From Pectobacterium sp013449375 (GTDB taxonomy: Bacteria > Pseudomonadota > Gammaproteobacteria > Enterobacterales > Enterobacteriaceae): a stretch of 64,000 bases of DNA. Each line of letters opens with the position of its first letter. Within the stretch, counting starts at the first letter, position 1. Positions 25,738-33,499 of the stretch are shown here, one piece after another. Made by a program: the position numbers and the translations under genes. The notes under the pieces were generated by a model. That model was not told the DNA's origin and made no database searches. It saw only the letters and a program-made list of their open reading frames with translations. The stretch lies in NCBI RefSeq assembly GCF_048593165.1, contig NZ_CP184271.1. One strand, given 5' to 3'.

Positions 25738-27360
25738 ATGGGCGTGTCCCGAGCGGTAGGGAAAGGCGTATTAAGCGGTATCTTATTGATGACAATGGGT
25801 ATCGGCACGGTGATGGCCTGTCAGGCTGGCCCTGCCAACGAATGGAAACGGGGTATTGAACAGCAGCGTCAGGCGGATTTGGGCAATGGCTGTTATCTCA
25901 ATCCGATTATTGCGGGCGATCATCCTGACCCCACGATTATCAAAGACGGGGATGATTATTACATGACGTTCTCGTCATTTGACGACATCCCCGGGCTGCT
26001 GATTTGGCATTCACGCGATTTAGTGAACTGGGAACCGCTTGGCCCCGCGATCACGACGCCTGTCGATGCAATCTGGGCACCGGATTTGGTGAAACACGAC
26101 GGCAAATATTATATCTACTTCACCACGAACCGGATTATTGACGCCAAAGGAACGAAAAAGAAAACGCTGTATGTGATCACCGCCGATAATATCCGTGGCC
26201 CGTGGACGCCACCGAAAGACACGGGCTTGAAAAACCCGGCCAGCGATCCCGGCCACGTCGTAGGAGAGGATGGCAAACGTTACATCTTTATGTCTGGCGG
26301 TAATCGCGTGCAATTAACGGACGATGGGCTGTCGACGGTCGGCGACATGGCGGTGGTTTATCAGGGATGGCAGTACCCAGAAGAGTGGGATGTGGAAAGC
26401 TTCTCGCAGGAAGGGCCGAAGATGCTGCGCCACGGCGACTACTTCTACATGGTGCTGGCGGAAGGTGGCACGGCTGGGCCACCAACTGGGCACATGGTGA
26501 TTGCCGCACGTTCCAAATCGATCAACGGGCCGTGGGAAAACTCGCCGCATAATCCGATTATCCGCACGCAGGATCGTTCAGAGAAGTGGTGGTCGCGCGG
26601 CCATGCGACGCTGATCGAAGGACCGGATAAAAATTGGTACATGGTGTATCACGGCTATGAGAACGGTTTTATGACGCTGGGGCGGCAGGCGATGCTGGAG
26701 CCGATTGTCTGGGGCGATGACGGCTGGTTTACGTCTGCCGGATTCGATACCGGTAAGCCGATTCGCAAGCCGACAGGGGGCGAAGCGGTGCCGCACGGTA
26801 TCGGCTGGTCTGATAGCTTTACCGACGAGAAATTTCCGGCACGCTGGCATTTTTACCGCGCCAATGCGGAAGAACTGAAACGGGTTACGCTTAGCGACGG
26901 CAAGCTGCACTTGAAGGCAAAAGGCACGTCGCCGAAAGACAGCGCGCCGCTGACGATGATCCCCGGCGATCAGGCTTACCAGATTGAAGTGACGGCGAAT
27001 TTTTCCCCTGGCGCACAGGCGGGTTTACTGCTGTTCTACAACGCGAAGCTGTACGTCGGGCTGTCGTTTAATCAGGATGGCACCGTCATGCACCGCTATG
27101 GGCTGGAAAGAGCAGAGAAGAAATTGCCGCATATTACGGGCAATGAGGTACAGATTCGGATGAAAAACGATCGCCATATCGTGACGTTTTACACCCGAAC
27201 GTCAGATCAGGAAGCGTGGAAGAAATACCCAGTGCAGATGGAAGTCTCCGGCTACCATCACAACGTTGCGTATGACTTCCTCAGTCTGCGGCCTGCCCTG
27301 TATGCGTCGGGCGAGGGCGAGGTCACATTCAGCAACCTGCGCTATCAGGCGTTGCCTTAA
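25738..27360 (+). CDS. Exported glycoside hydrolase family 43 protein
   Basis: 540 residues, with a hydrophobic signal (residues 11-27) ending VMAC, which could be a lipobox with Cys28 or an ordinary signal peptide. A five-bladed GH43 propeller spans about 53-340: HPDP (general base Asp64), WAPD (Asp116, pKa modulator) and SQEGPK (general acid Glu225) are all present. A second beta-sandwich (about 355-540, concanavalin-like, as in GH43 xylosidases/arabinosidases) follows. The family cleaves arabinose- or xylose-containing plant polysaccharides; exact specificity is not readable. It lies alone between ilvBN (divergent) and thiQ (convergent, 4 bp away). The non-coding stretch 25452-25737 upstream is AT-rich and must hold both promoters. 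Confidence 0.88.
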   Translation: MGVSRAVGKGVLSGILLMTMGIGTVMACQAGPANEWKRGIEQQRQADLGNGCYLNPIIAGDHPDPTIIKDGDDYYMTFSSFDDIPGLLIWHSRDLVNWEPLGPAITTPVDAIWAPDLVKHDGKYYIYFTTNRIIDAKGTKKKTLYVITADNIRGPWTPPKDTGLKNPASDPGHVVGEDGKRYIFMSGGNRVQLTDDGLSTVGDMAVVYQGWQYPEEWDVESFSQEGPKMLRHGDYFYMVLAEGGTAGPPTGHMVIAARSKSINGPWENSPHNPIIRTQDRSEKWWSRGHATLIEGPDKNWYMVYHGYENGFMTLGRQAMLEPIVWGDDGWFTSAGFDTGKPIRKPTGGEAVPHGIGWSDSFTDEKFPARWHFYRANAEELKRVTLSDGKLHLKAKGTSPKDSAPLTMIPGDQAYQIEVTANFSPGAQAGLLLFYNAKLYVGLSFNQDGTVMHRYGLERAEKKLPHITGNEVQIRMKNDRHIVTFYTRTSDQEAWKKYPVQMEVSGYHHNVAYDFLSLRPALYASGEGEVTFSNLRYQALP

Positions 27361-27364
27361 TTCC

Positions 27365-28075
27365 TCAATCCGCAGACGGACGTGAAATTCCCAGGATGGC
27401 GGCTGCTTCAGCGCTGCCATCCTGTAGCGCCTGAGTCGGCCCGTCATAATAAATCTGTCCGTCCACGATCAGCACCGTACGTTTTGCGATCCGCATGGCA
27501 TCATCCAGATTGTGGGACACCATCAACAGCGTGAATTCACGCTCCTGACACACACTTTCAACCAGATCGAGCATTTCCTGCCGCAGCGCCGGATCGAGAG
27601 CTGAGAACGGTTCATCCAGCAGCAGAATGGGCTGGTGACGAACCAGACAGCGTGCCAATGCCGCGCGCTGGCGCTGCCCGCCGGACACCTGCGACGGCAG
27701 ACGATCCAGAAGATCCGCCAGACCGACCCGATCGGCGATCTGCCGTAGCGTCTCGCGCTGTGCAGCACTCAGTCGCAGGCCGGGATGGAGCCCCAGCGCG
27801 ATGTTCTGTCCGATCGTCAGGTGAGGAAACAGGTTATTTTCCTGAAACAGAATTGAAACCGGCCGTTTCGCGGGAGGCGTCTCGCGGTGAGAAGCGCCGT
27901 TCAGCAACAACTCGCCACTGTCTGCCATCAGGAAACCGGCAACCAGATTCAACAACGTACTTTTCCCTGCGCCACTGGGGCCGAGGATGGCGATACGCTC
28001 GCCCAGCTTGACGTGAAAATCAAAACGCATGGGCAAGTGCTGATAAAAGTAGGTCAATTTCTCAAGCGCGATCAT
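27365..28075 (-). CDS. thiQ: Thiamin ABC transporter ATP-binding protein
   Basis: The ATPase of the ThiBPQ importer for thiamin and its phosphates. 236 residues: Walker A GPSGAGKST, Q-loop FQENNLFPHL, ABC signature VSGGQRQR, Walker B ILLLDEPFSALD and H-loop MVSHNLDD. The ATG at 28075 overlaps the thiP stop by 14 bases, matching the E. coli arrangement. It is the last gene of thiBPQ and ends 4 bp from the convergent GH43 gene. Confidence 0.96.
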   Translation of the reverse strand: MIALEKLTYFYQHLPMRFDFHVKLGERIAILGPSGAGKSTLLNLVAGFLMADSGELLLNGASHRETPPAKRPVSILFQENNLFPHLTIGQNIALGLHPGLRLSAAQRETLRQIADRVGLADLLDRLPSQVSGGQRQRAALARCLVRHQPILLLDEPFSALDPALRQEMLDLVESVCQEREFTLLMVSHNLDDAMRIAKRTVLIVDGQIYYDGPTQALQDGSAEAAAILGISRPSAD

Positions 28076-29669
28076 GACGGCCTGCCAGTTTCTCAATCAG
28101 GGTAAATAACATAAAGCACAGCAGCATTAAGAGCAGCGCCGTGACTGCGCCGTCGGCGCTGCGATAGGAACCAATTTGCTGGTACAGGTAGAACGGCAGC
28201 GTGCGGAACTGCTCATTGCCGAACAGCGCGATAACGCCGAAATCACCAATCGACAGCACGCTGGCAAAGGCTAATGCCTGCGCCAGCGGCTGCTTCAGTG
28301 CGGCGAGTTCGATCAGCTTCAGCCGCTGCCAGCCGCGAATATCCAGCGACGTGCAGAGTCGGTTGTAGCGCTCGGCAACGTCCAGCATCGGGTTCTCCAG
28401 CACTTTGATCGCATAGGGAATCGCCATCAGCGCATTAGTGAGCACCACCAGCGCGTAGGGGGATTGCGGTAGCCCGATGCTGTTATTCAGCAGGAGGAAA
28501 AAGCCGGTTGCCAGCACAATGCCCGGCATGGCGAGGATGAGCATACCGCTCAGGTTCATCAACTGCCCGTAGAGTGGTTTTTGGCGTAATTTTAGCTCGC
28601 GACTGCTCCAGAGCAACATCATGGTCAGTACCAGACACAGGAGCCCCGCACCCAGAGCAATACGCAGCGAGGTCAACAGCGTTTGCCAGAGCACAGGTTG
28701 TTGCAGCACAGTAACCAACGAGCGGTTCACGCCATCGACCACGACGGCCAGCAAGGGAGGGATGACTAACAGCAACAGCGCGCCAATCAGCAGGCCGTCG
28801 ATGAGGCGGCTTAAAGCGCTGTCCTGCGGATTGCGCCAAGTAAGCTGCTGTGTGCTGCCGACGGGCAGAATACGCCCTAGCCGCTGGCTCAGCAGCACCA
28901 AACCCAGACAGCAAACCATCTGAATTAACGCCAGCAGCGCCGCGCGTGCCGGATCGTAATCAAAGCTTAATGCCTGATAGATAGCCAGCTCAATCGTCGT
29001 TGCCTGTGGGCCGCCGCCCAGCGACAGCACCGTCGCAAAGCTGGCAAAACAGAGCATAAAAATCAGTGCGCCGGTCGGTAAAATCTGTCGGCGCAGGGCG
29101 GGCCACTCCAGCAGACGGAAATGCTGCCAGCTGTTCATGCCCAGATTTGCAGCCAACTGACGCTGTTCGGTGGCGATGCCTTCCAGCGACTGCAACAGCA
29201 ATCGGGTTGCCAGCGGCAGATTGAAGAACACGTGCGCCAGCAGGATGCCCTGCAATCCATAGGGAGAAAATGTGTATTTCAGGTCAAACCAGCCCAGCGC
29301 GGAGGCCAACCAGCCTTGTCTACCATATACGCTGAGCAGGCCAAAAACGGCTACCAGCACGGGCAGCACCAGCGTCATCGCGCACAGGCGCAGCAGCCAG
29401 CGGTAGCCGGGAAAGCGTCGTCGATACAGCGCTCTGGCGAGAAAAATGGCCGGAATGGTAGAAAACAGCGCAGAGAGAAAGGCCTGCCAGAAGGTAAACC
29501 GAATAACATGCCAGAGATAGCTGTCATGCCATAGCGTGCGCCACTGGCTTTCGGGGGCCTGTAGCCACAGGGCACCGAAAGCCAGTGCGGCAACGGAGAT
29601 TAACAGCGTGGTGGCCAGTAGCCCCGGCCACAGACGTCCGCCGATTAGTGGCTGACGGCGCGTTGCCAT
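28062..29669 (-). CDS. thiP: Thiamin ABC transporter permease
   Basis: 535 residues (536 in E. coli), a fused two-half permease with about 12 membrane helices. Two EAA-type cytoplasmic loops that contact ThiQ are visible, around LAANLGMNSWQHFRLLEWP and LCTSLDIRGWQRLKLIELA. FASFATVLSLGGGPQATTIELAIYQ is near-identical to the E. coli protein. The start MATRRQPL at 29669 is taken from homology and overlaps the 3' end of thiB by 25 bases, so translation is coupled. Confidence 0.96.
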   Translation of the reverse strand: MATRRQPLIGGRLWPGLLATTLLISVAALAFGALWLQAPESQWRTLWHDSYLWHVIRFTFWQAFLSALFSTIPAIFLARALYRRRFPGYRWLLRLCAMTLVLPVLVAVFGLLSVYGRQGWLASALGWFDLKYTFSPYGLQGILLAHVFFNLPLATRLLLQSLEGIATEQRQLAANLGMNSWQHFRLLEWPALRRQILPTGALIFMLCFASFATVLSLGGGPQATTIELAIYQALSFDYDPARAALLALIQMVCCLGLVLLSQRLGRILPVGSTQQLTWRNPQDSALSRLIDGLLIGALLLLVIPPLLAVVVDGVNRSLVTVLQQPVLWQTLLTSLRIALGAGLLCLVLTMMLLWSSRELKLRQKPLYGQLMNLSGMLILAMPGIVLATGFFLLLNNSIGLPQSPYALVVLTNALMAIPYAIKVLENPMLDVAERYNRLCTSLDIRGWQRLKLIELAALKQPLAQALAFASVLSIGDFGVIALFGNEQFRTLPFYLYQQIGSYRSADGAVTALLLMLLCFMLFTLIEKLAGRHDRA

Positions 29670-30661
29670 GCCTGAATCCACTGCGTCCTTTGGTCAGCCA
29701 CTTCCTGCGCGCTGAACTGCATGGCTTTTTCCGGCACCGCGAGCGTGGCGAAGCCTGCTGGCAGATCGGTTTTAACCGCCGGATACATCCAGTTCGTAGT
29801 TGGGATTGCCTGTTGGAAGGTTGGGCTCAGAATGAACTGCATAAAGCGTTTCGCCAGTTCGGGATTCTTGCTGGACGCCAGTTGCCCAGCGATTTCAATT
29901 TGCAGATAGTGCCCTTCACTGAAGGTCGCTGCCGCGTAGTTGTCTTTCTTCTCTTCAATGATGTGGTAGGCCGGCGATGTGGTATAGCTCAGCACCAGAT
30001 CCGCTTCCCCTTTCAGGAACAGACCGTAGGCTTCGCTCCAGCCTTTGGTGACGGTGACGGTTTTCTTCGCCAACTTCTGCCAGGCTTGCGGCGCATCATC
30101 GCCGTACACTTTCTGCATCCATAGCAGCAGACCCAGCCCCGGGGTACTGGTGCGAGGATCCTGATAGATCACTTTCCACGGCTCGTTGCTGTACACCAGC
30201 TCATGCAGGCTTTTCGGCGGGTTCTTCAGCGTGTTTTTGTTATACACAAACGCGAAATAGCCGTAGTCGTAAGGGACGAAAGTCTTGTTGTTCCAACCGC
30301 CCGGCACCGTGACGGCACGGGTGTCCTGATTGTGCGGCGCAAACAGGCCGGTTTGTTCCGCCGCCTGCAACAGGTTGTTGTCCAGCCCCAGAATGATATC
30401 CGCTTTGCTGTTTTTACCTTCCATACGCAACCGGTTCAGCAGTGAGGCACCATCTTCCAACGCGACGAAATTCAGTTCGCACTCGCACTCTTTTTCAAAC
30501 GCGGTCTTGATGACAGGGCCTGGACCCCACTCGGAAGCGAATGAGTCATAGGTATATACGGTAAGCGCAGGCTTGGCGAACGCCGAAGCTGAGAGTAGTA
30601 GCAGGCAAGACAGGCTGGTTTTCAGCACGGTGGCTGAACGCGGTAATAATTGATTTAACAC
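29645..30661 (-). CDS. thiB: Thiamin-binding periplasmic protein
   Basis: The soluble receptor for thiamin, TMP and TPP. 338 residues, GTG start behind AGGAG at 6-nt spacing. A signal peptide ends SAFA (around residue 29), followed by KPALTVYTYDSFASEWGPGP, GLDNNLLQAAEQTGLF, VPGGWNNKTFVPYDYGYFAFVY and IYQDPRTSTPGLGLLLWMQKVYG, all as in E. coli ThiB. The frame stays open upstream, but only this start has a ribosome site. A TPP riboswitch precedes it. Confidence 0.95.
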   Translation of the reverse strand: MLNQLLPRSATVLKTSLSCLLLLSASAFAKPALTVYTYDSFASEWGPGPVIKTAFEKECECELNFVALEDGASLLNRLRMEGKNSKADIILGLDNNLLQAAEQTGLFAPHNQDTRAVTVPGGWNNKTFVPYDYGYFAFVYNKNTLKNPPKSLHELVYSNEPWKVIYQDPRTSTPGLGLLLWMQKVYGDDAPQAWQKLAKKTVTVTKGWSEAYGLFLKGEADLVLSYTTSPAYHIIEEKKDNYAAATFSEGHYLQIEIAGQLASSKNPELAKRFMQFILSPTFQQAIPTTNWMYPAVKTDLPAGFATLAVPEKAMQFSAQEVADQRTQWIQAWQRAVSH

Positions 30662-30720
30662 TTTGCACTCCTGAGAATCATAGGGTGGCAAAGGACTTCG
30701 AGGCAGCAATGAGCCGCACT

Positions 30721-30800
30721 CTCAAATCCCTTCGCCGGTATTAACCGGATCAGGTTCGACGGGTATCTTCTCAGCGAAAAATCTTCCGCACCCCGTTGAG
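30721..30800 (-). promoter_or_regulatory. TPP riboswitch (THI element) of thiBPQ
   Basis: Minus-strand RNA with all the THI-box landmarks: the closing stem CTCAA/TTGAG, CTGAGA followed by ACCCGTCGAACCTGATC, then CGGTTAATACCGGCGAAGGGA. The order of CUGAGA, GAACCUGAUC and GCGAAGGGA is diagnostic. It ends 60 bases upstream of the thiB GTG. No strong terminator follows, so translational control is more likely. High TPP should switch uptake off. Confidence 0.96.
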
Positions 30801-30842
30801 AACGGCACATTGTAAAGGGTTAAGCCGCGTAGCGAAAGGTTG

Positions 30843-32501
30843 TCAGCATTCCGGCGGAGCAAACCAGGCAGATTTAAAATCAAACCAGCCCAGCATGTTC
30901 ATCCTGACCCCGCGCATGCTGCGCTGTCCCTGAAGCTGTAACCAGTGATGCAGAAGAGGGTGCAGTTGGCCACTGGCGATCAGCTTTTCACACCACTCTG
31001 CCATCGGCAGCGTGTGGTCACGCCACTGCTGCGCGTCCGCGTGCAGATCGTCATTCAGACAGTGTTGCGCCAGCGGGAGTTCGTAGAGCATCGCGAACAG
31101 GGAGAATTCGATCGGCAGGTAACAATTCAGGCTACCAAACCAAATATCGCTGTCGGCATTGCCTTGATACCAGTCTTCGTAGCTGACCGTCTGAATATGT
31201 AATGTGACGCCATGTTGTGCCAGCAGCGTGCGCATTATCTCGCTTAATATCCGATATTCAGGGTGTGCCTGATAGAACGTGAGCGTGACGTCCGTCAGCC
31301 CTTTGGGAAGGGATTGCGGCACATCGGGGTGATGATGGTGCCAGCGCGGCAGCAAACTGTAGGCGGGCGACCAGTCACGCTGGTTGCTGGTGTTAGCGTG
31401 GTTGAGTAGCGAAATTGGGTTAAAGACCTGCCTGAGCCATCTCTGAGCTTCCGGCCGTGATGCTAACGGCGAACGCTTATCGAACAACAGGAAATAGCCA
31501 CCTTCTTCCATCCGGCTTTCCAGCTGTTCGTGACGAGAATTGTCAGACTGGAGTTGGATAGATACCGGCATTTCCTCCGGTTCGTCCGGTAGTACCCAGA
31601 TATTGACCTCATCAATCAGCGCTCGATAGCCAAAATAGTCATCGAAGGCACGAATTTTCAATTGATTACGGTTATTACGTACCACGGCATACGGGCCAGT
31701 GCCGATCGGGTGCTGGGCAAAATCCGGTAGCGTTTGCCACTCTTGCGGTAAGATCATGGCGTGCACGCTGCCTAATAACCACGGTAGCCAGTTATCCGAG
31801 CGGTGTAGCCGAATATCAATCACGAAGGGCATTGGCGAGGTGACGGCTTCAATATGAGAAAAAAGCGGGAGCGGAATAAGGCGAGAGAGTGACGTGGTGA
31901 TGTCGTCCATCGTGAGTTCTCGGCCATGGTGAAAACGGATTGCCGGGCGCAGGTAGAAGCGCCAATGCAGGGGGGAAAGACTCTGCCAGTGATGAGCCAG
32001 ATCGGGTTCAATTTCCCCGTTTTCCTCATTTATAGTGGTGAGTCCGCTGAAAATTTGCCGTGCGATGTGCATTTCTGAACGCCGTAGCGCCGAACCGGGC
32101 AGTAAATTGCGTAACGGACGGTAATAGAGGATGCGCAGAATATGCTTTCCTTGCCGGAAACTCCGCCCAAGATGGGCGAGTAACATCTGACGTACGGCTT
32201 CTTTATCACCCACCAACTGTACCAACTGCTCAATGCGATCCTGTTCCAGTAGATCCTCGGCCCGCTGCTGCTGGAGGGCTAATCCGGTATACACAAAAGA
32301 AAGCTGCGAACGTTTCCCTCTTCCGGCTTCTGCCTGCCACACGAGCCAGCCTTCTTGTTGCATGGCGTTCAGCAGTGAGCGGATATGGCGGCGGGAACAG
32401 TTCAACACCCCGGTTAGCTCTTGCAGCGTGGTGTCGGTGGTTTGCCCCTGAAAGTGCTGCCACAGGCGGATGAACTGTTGTTGTAGACGAGGAGAAGACA
32501 T
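30843..32501 (-). CDS. sgrR: Transcriptional regulator SgrR
   Basis: Activates the small RNA sgrS during glucose-phosphate stress and represses itself in E. coli. 552 residues (551 in E. coli): an N-terminal winged-helix domain (LQQQFIRLWQHFQG, LNCSRRHIRSLLNAMQQEGWLVWQAEAGRGKRS), then an oligopeptide-type solute-binding domain (about 160-550) ending IQ-like LQGQRSMRGVRMNMLGWFDFKSAWFAPPE. It is divergent from sgrS, as in E. coli, and lies beside thiBPQ. Confidence 0.96.
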   Translation of the reverse strand: MSSPRLQQQFIRLWQHFQGQTTDTTLQELTGVLNCSRRHIRSLLNAMQQEGWLVWQAEAGRGKRSQLSFVYTGLALQQQRAEDLLEQDRIEQLVQLVGDKEAVRQMLLAHLGRSFRQGKHILRILYYRPLRNLLPGSALRRSEMHIARQIFSGLTTINEENGEIEPDLAHHWQSLSPLHWRFYLRPAIRFHHGRELTMDDITTSLSRLIPLPLFSHIEAVTSPMPFVIDIRLHRSDNWLPWLLGSVHAMILPQEWQTLPDFAQHPIGTGPYAVVRNNRNQLKIRAFDDYFGYRALIDEVNIWVLPDEPEEMPVSIQLQSDNSRHEQLESRMEEGGYFLLFDKRSPLASRPEAQRWLRQVFNPISLLNHANTSNQRDWSPAYSLLPRWHHHHPDVPQSLPKGLTDVTLTFYQAHPEYRILSEIMRTLLAQHGVTLHIQTVSYEDWYQGNADSDIWFGSLNCYLPIEFSLFAMLYELPLAQHCLNDDLHADAQQWRDHTLPMAEWCEKLIASGQLHPLLHHWLQLQGQRSMRGVRMNMLGWFDFKSAWFAPPEC

Positions 32502-32591
32502 AAAAGAGGAACTCCATGCACCAAAGTCATCAATTTATCTTTCCCTATATTACGTCGATACTTTCTCACAAGGAAAGAGAGGAGGTGGCTG

Positions 32592-32756
32592 ATGGCGATT
32601 TCCCGTTTGTATCGGTTCTATCAACATTACTTATCGAGCTGTAAAGCAACGTGGTTGCGATGGATGTCTCCCCAGCAGCGCATCGCGTTATTGCAGCAGG
32701 CGACGCAGTGGCACCTGAAAGAGATGTCTGATGACGAGTACCGTCATTGGCTCTAG
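32592..32756 (+). CDS. sgrT: Glucose uptake inhibitor SgrT
   Basis: 54 residues, start behind GAGGAGG. RFYQHYLSSCKATWLRWMSPQQRIALLQ aligns with E. coli SgrT (RQFYQHYFTATAKLCWLRWLSVPQRLTMLE), which inhibits the glucose permease PtsG at the protein level. About eleven residues longer than E. coli SgrT (43), with extra residues at both ends (tail DDEYRHWL). It lies inside the 5' part of SgrS, upstream of the pairing segment, so one RNA gives both a regulatory RNA and a peptide. Confidence 0.9.
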   Translation: MAISRLYRFYQHYLSSCKATWLRWMSPQQRIALLQQATQWHLKEMSDDEYRHWL

Positions 32757-32831
32757 GTGGTCGAAACAATTTATTCTGTGTGAAAATTTTTAAGTAAAAC
32801 AATGTATTCTGAGTAATGGTGACGTTTCACC

Positions 32832-32860
32832 AGCCAGCGAATTTTTCGCTGGCTTTTTTT
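32832..32860 (+). terminator. SgrS terminator
   Basis: A 9-bp stem AGCCAGCGA/TCGCTGGCT with a 5-nt T-rich loop and an uninterrupted T run, the expected Hfq-binding 3' end. Confidence 0.92.
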
Positions 32861-33499
32861 ATGGTGTTTGCCTGCCGACTCGATATCGTGAATAGCGCTG
32901 ATGCCCGCAGAGAAAGGCGTCGGGCATGCTTATGGCAGGTTATTCCACCGCTTTTAGGCGTTCTCCGAGATAGGCGACCTGTCCCTCTCACTCATTGAAT
33001 CGCTAACGTTCAGCATAATATGTCGGCGGAAAAATACCGTAATCGATACAACAATCCAGCTTGGGACTTTTATCTGTGTGTGAGCCTCGTTAGCCCCACG
33101 CGCGGCGTGGTGTTTTTATATGCAAAAGGTATGAAGAGTAAACGAGTCAGCCACGTTGAATGTCAGAGTGGGTATTTTCAGTAGAGGAAAATAAATTCTA
33201 TTTTTATTTCTGCTGTTAATATTGCTGTAACAATATTGAATAAGATAATTCACTAACATTGTGTGATAATTTGTTTTTTAATGGTTTTTAGATGAAATAG
33301 TTATCGCTAAAATACGTTTTTTCGTGATGACGATCTTATAGATGAAATTCTTTCTAAAGGTAGCTTTTTTTCTTCTTGTGTTTAACGCAGATTGTCACAA
33401 TCCTTAAATATTATGTAACATGCAGTGAAGTGTTATTTTCCATTTTTTACCTGCAATTTACGTTATAGCAATGTTTTGAATAACCTGATGGATGTAAAA
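32861..33499. other. Non-coding region between sgrS and the chemoreceptor
   Basis: No convincing gene. It holds a 7-bp inverted repeat ATGCCCG/CGGGCAT (32901-32927), a terminator-like hairpin CCACGC/GCGTGG followed by TGTTTTT (33096-33117), and a 54-codon frame (33020-33184) without a ribosome site. The part from 33170 is very AT-rich and presumably carries the chemoreceptor promoter. setA, which follows sgrS in E. coli, is absent. Confidence 0.7.
33096..33117 (+). terminator. Terminator-like hairpin with no assigned upstream gene
   Basis: CCACGC-GCG-GCGTGG followed by TGTTTTT. It would end a transcript read rightward from about 32.9-33.0 kb, where no gene is recognised. Confidence 0.45.

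Larger units (their letters stand above)
32558..32860 (+). ncRNA. sgrS: SgrS small RNA, encoding SgrT
   Basis: Divergent from sgrR and spanning the sgrT reading frame, a base-pairing segment (CTGAGTAATGGTG, 32809-32821, close to CTGAGTATTGGTG of E. coli), a small hairpin GGTGA/TCACC (32818-32831) and a terminator with the long T tail needed for Hfq. In E. coli SgrS blocks translation of ptsG and other sugar-transporter mRNAs. The 5' end is estimated from a TATATT (-10) at 32546-32551; no good -35 is visible, as expected for an activator-dependent promoter. At about 300 nt it is longer than the E. coli RNA (227 nt). A partial second copy of the pairing region lies 33 bp upstream of the first. 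Confidence 0.9.

Noticed and set aside
33308..33336. A possible flagellar sigma-28 promoter for the chemoreceptor
   Set aside because: TAAA followed by a partial CGAT box is present, but the spacing (13 rather than about 11) and the match to GCCGATAA are too poor to support it.
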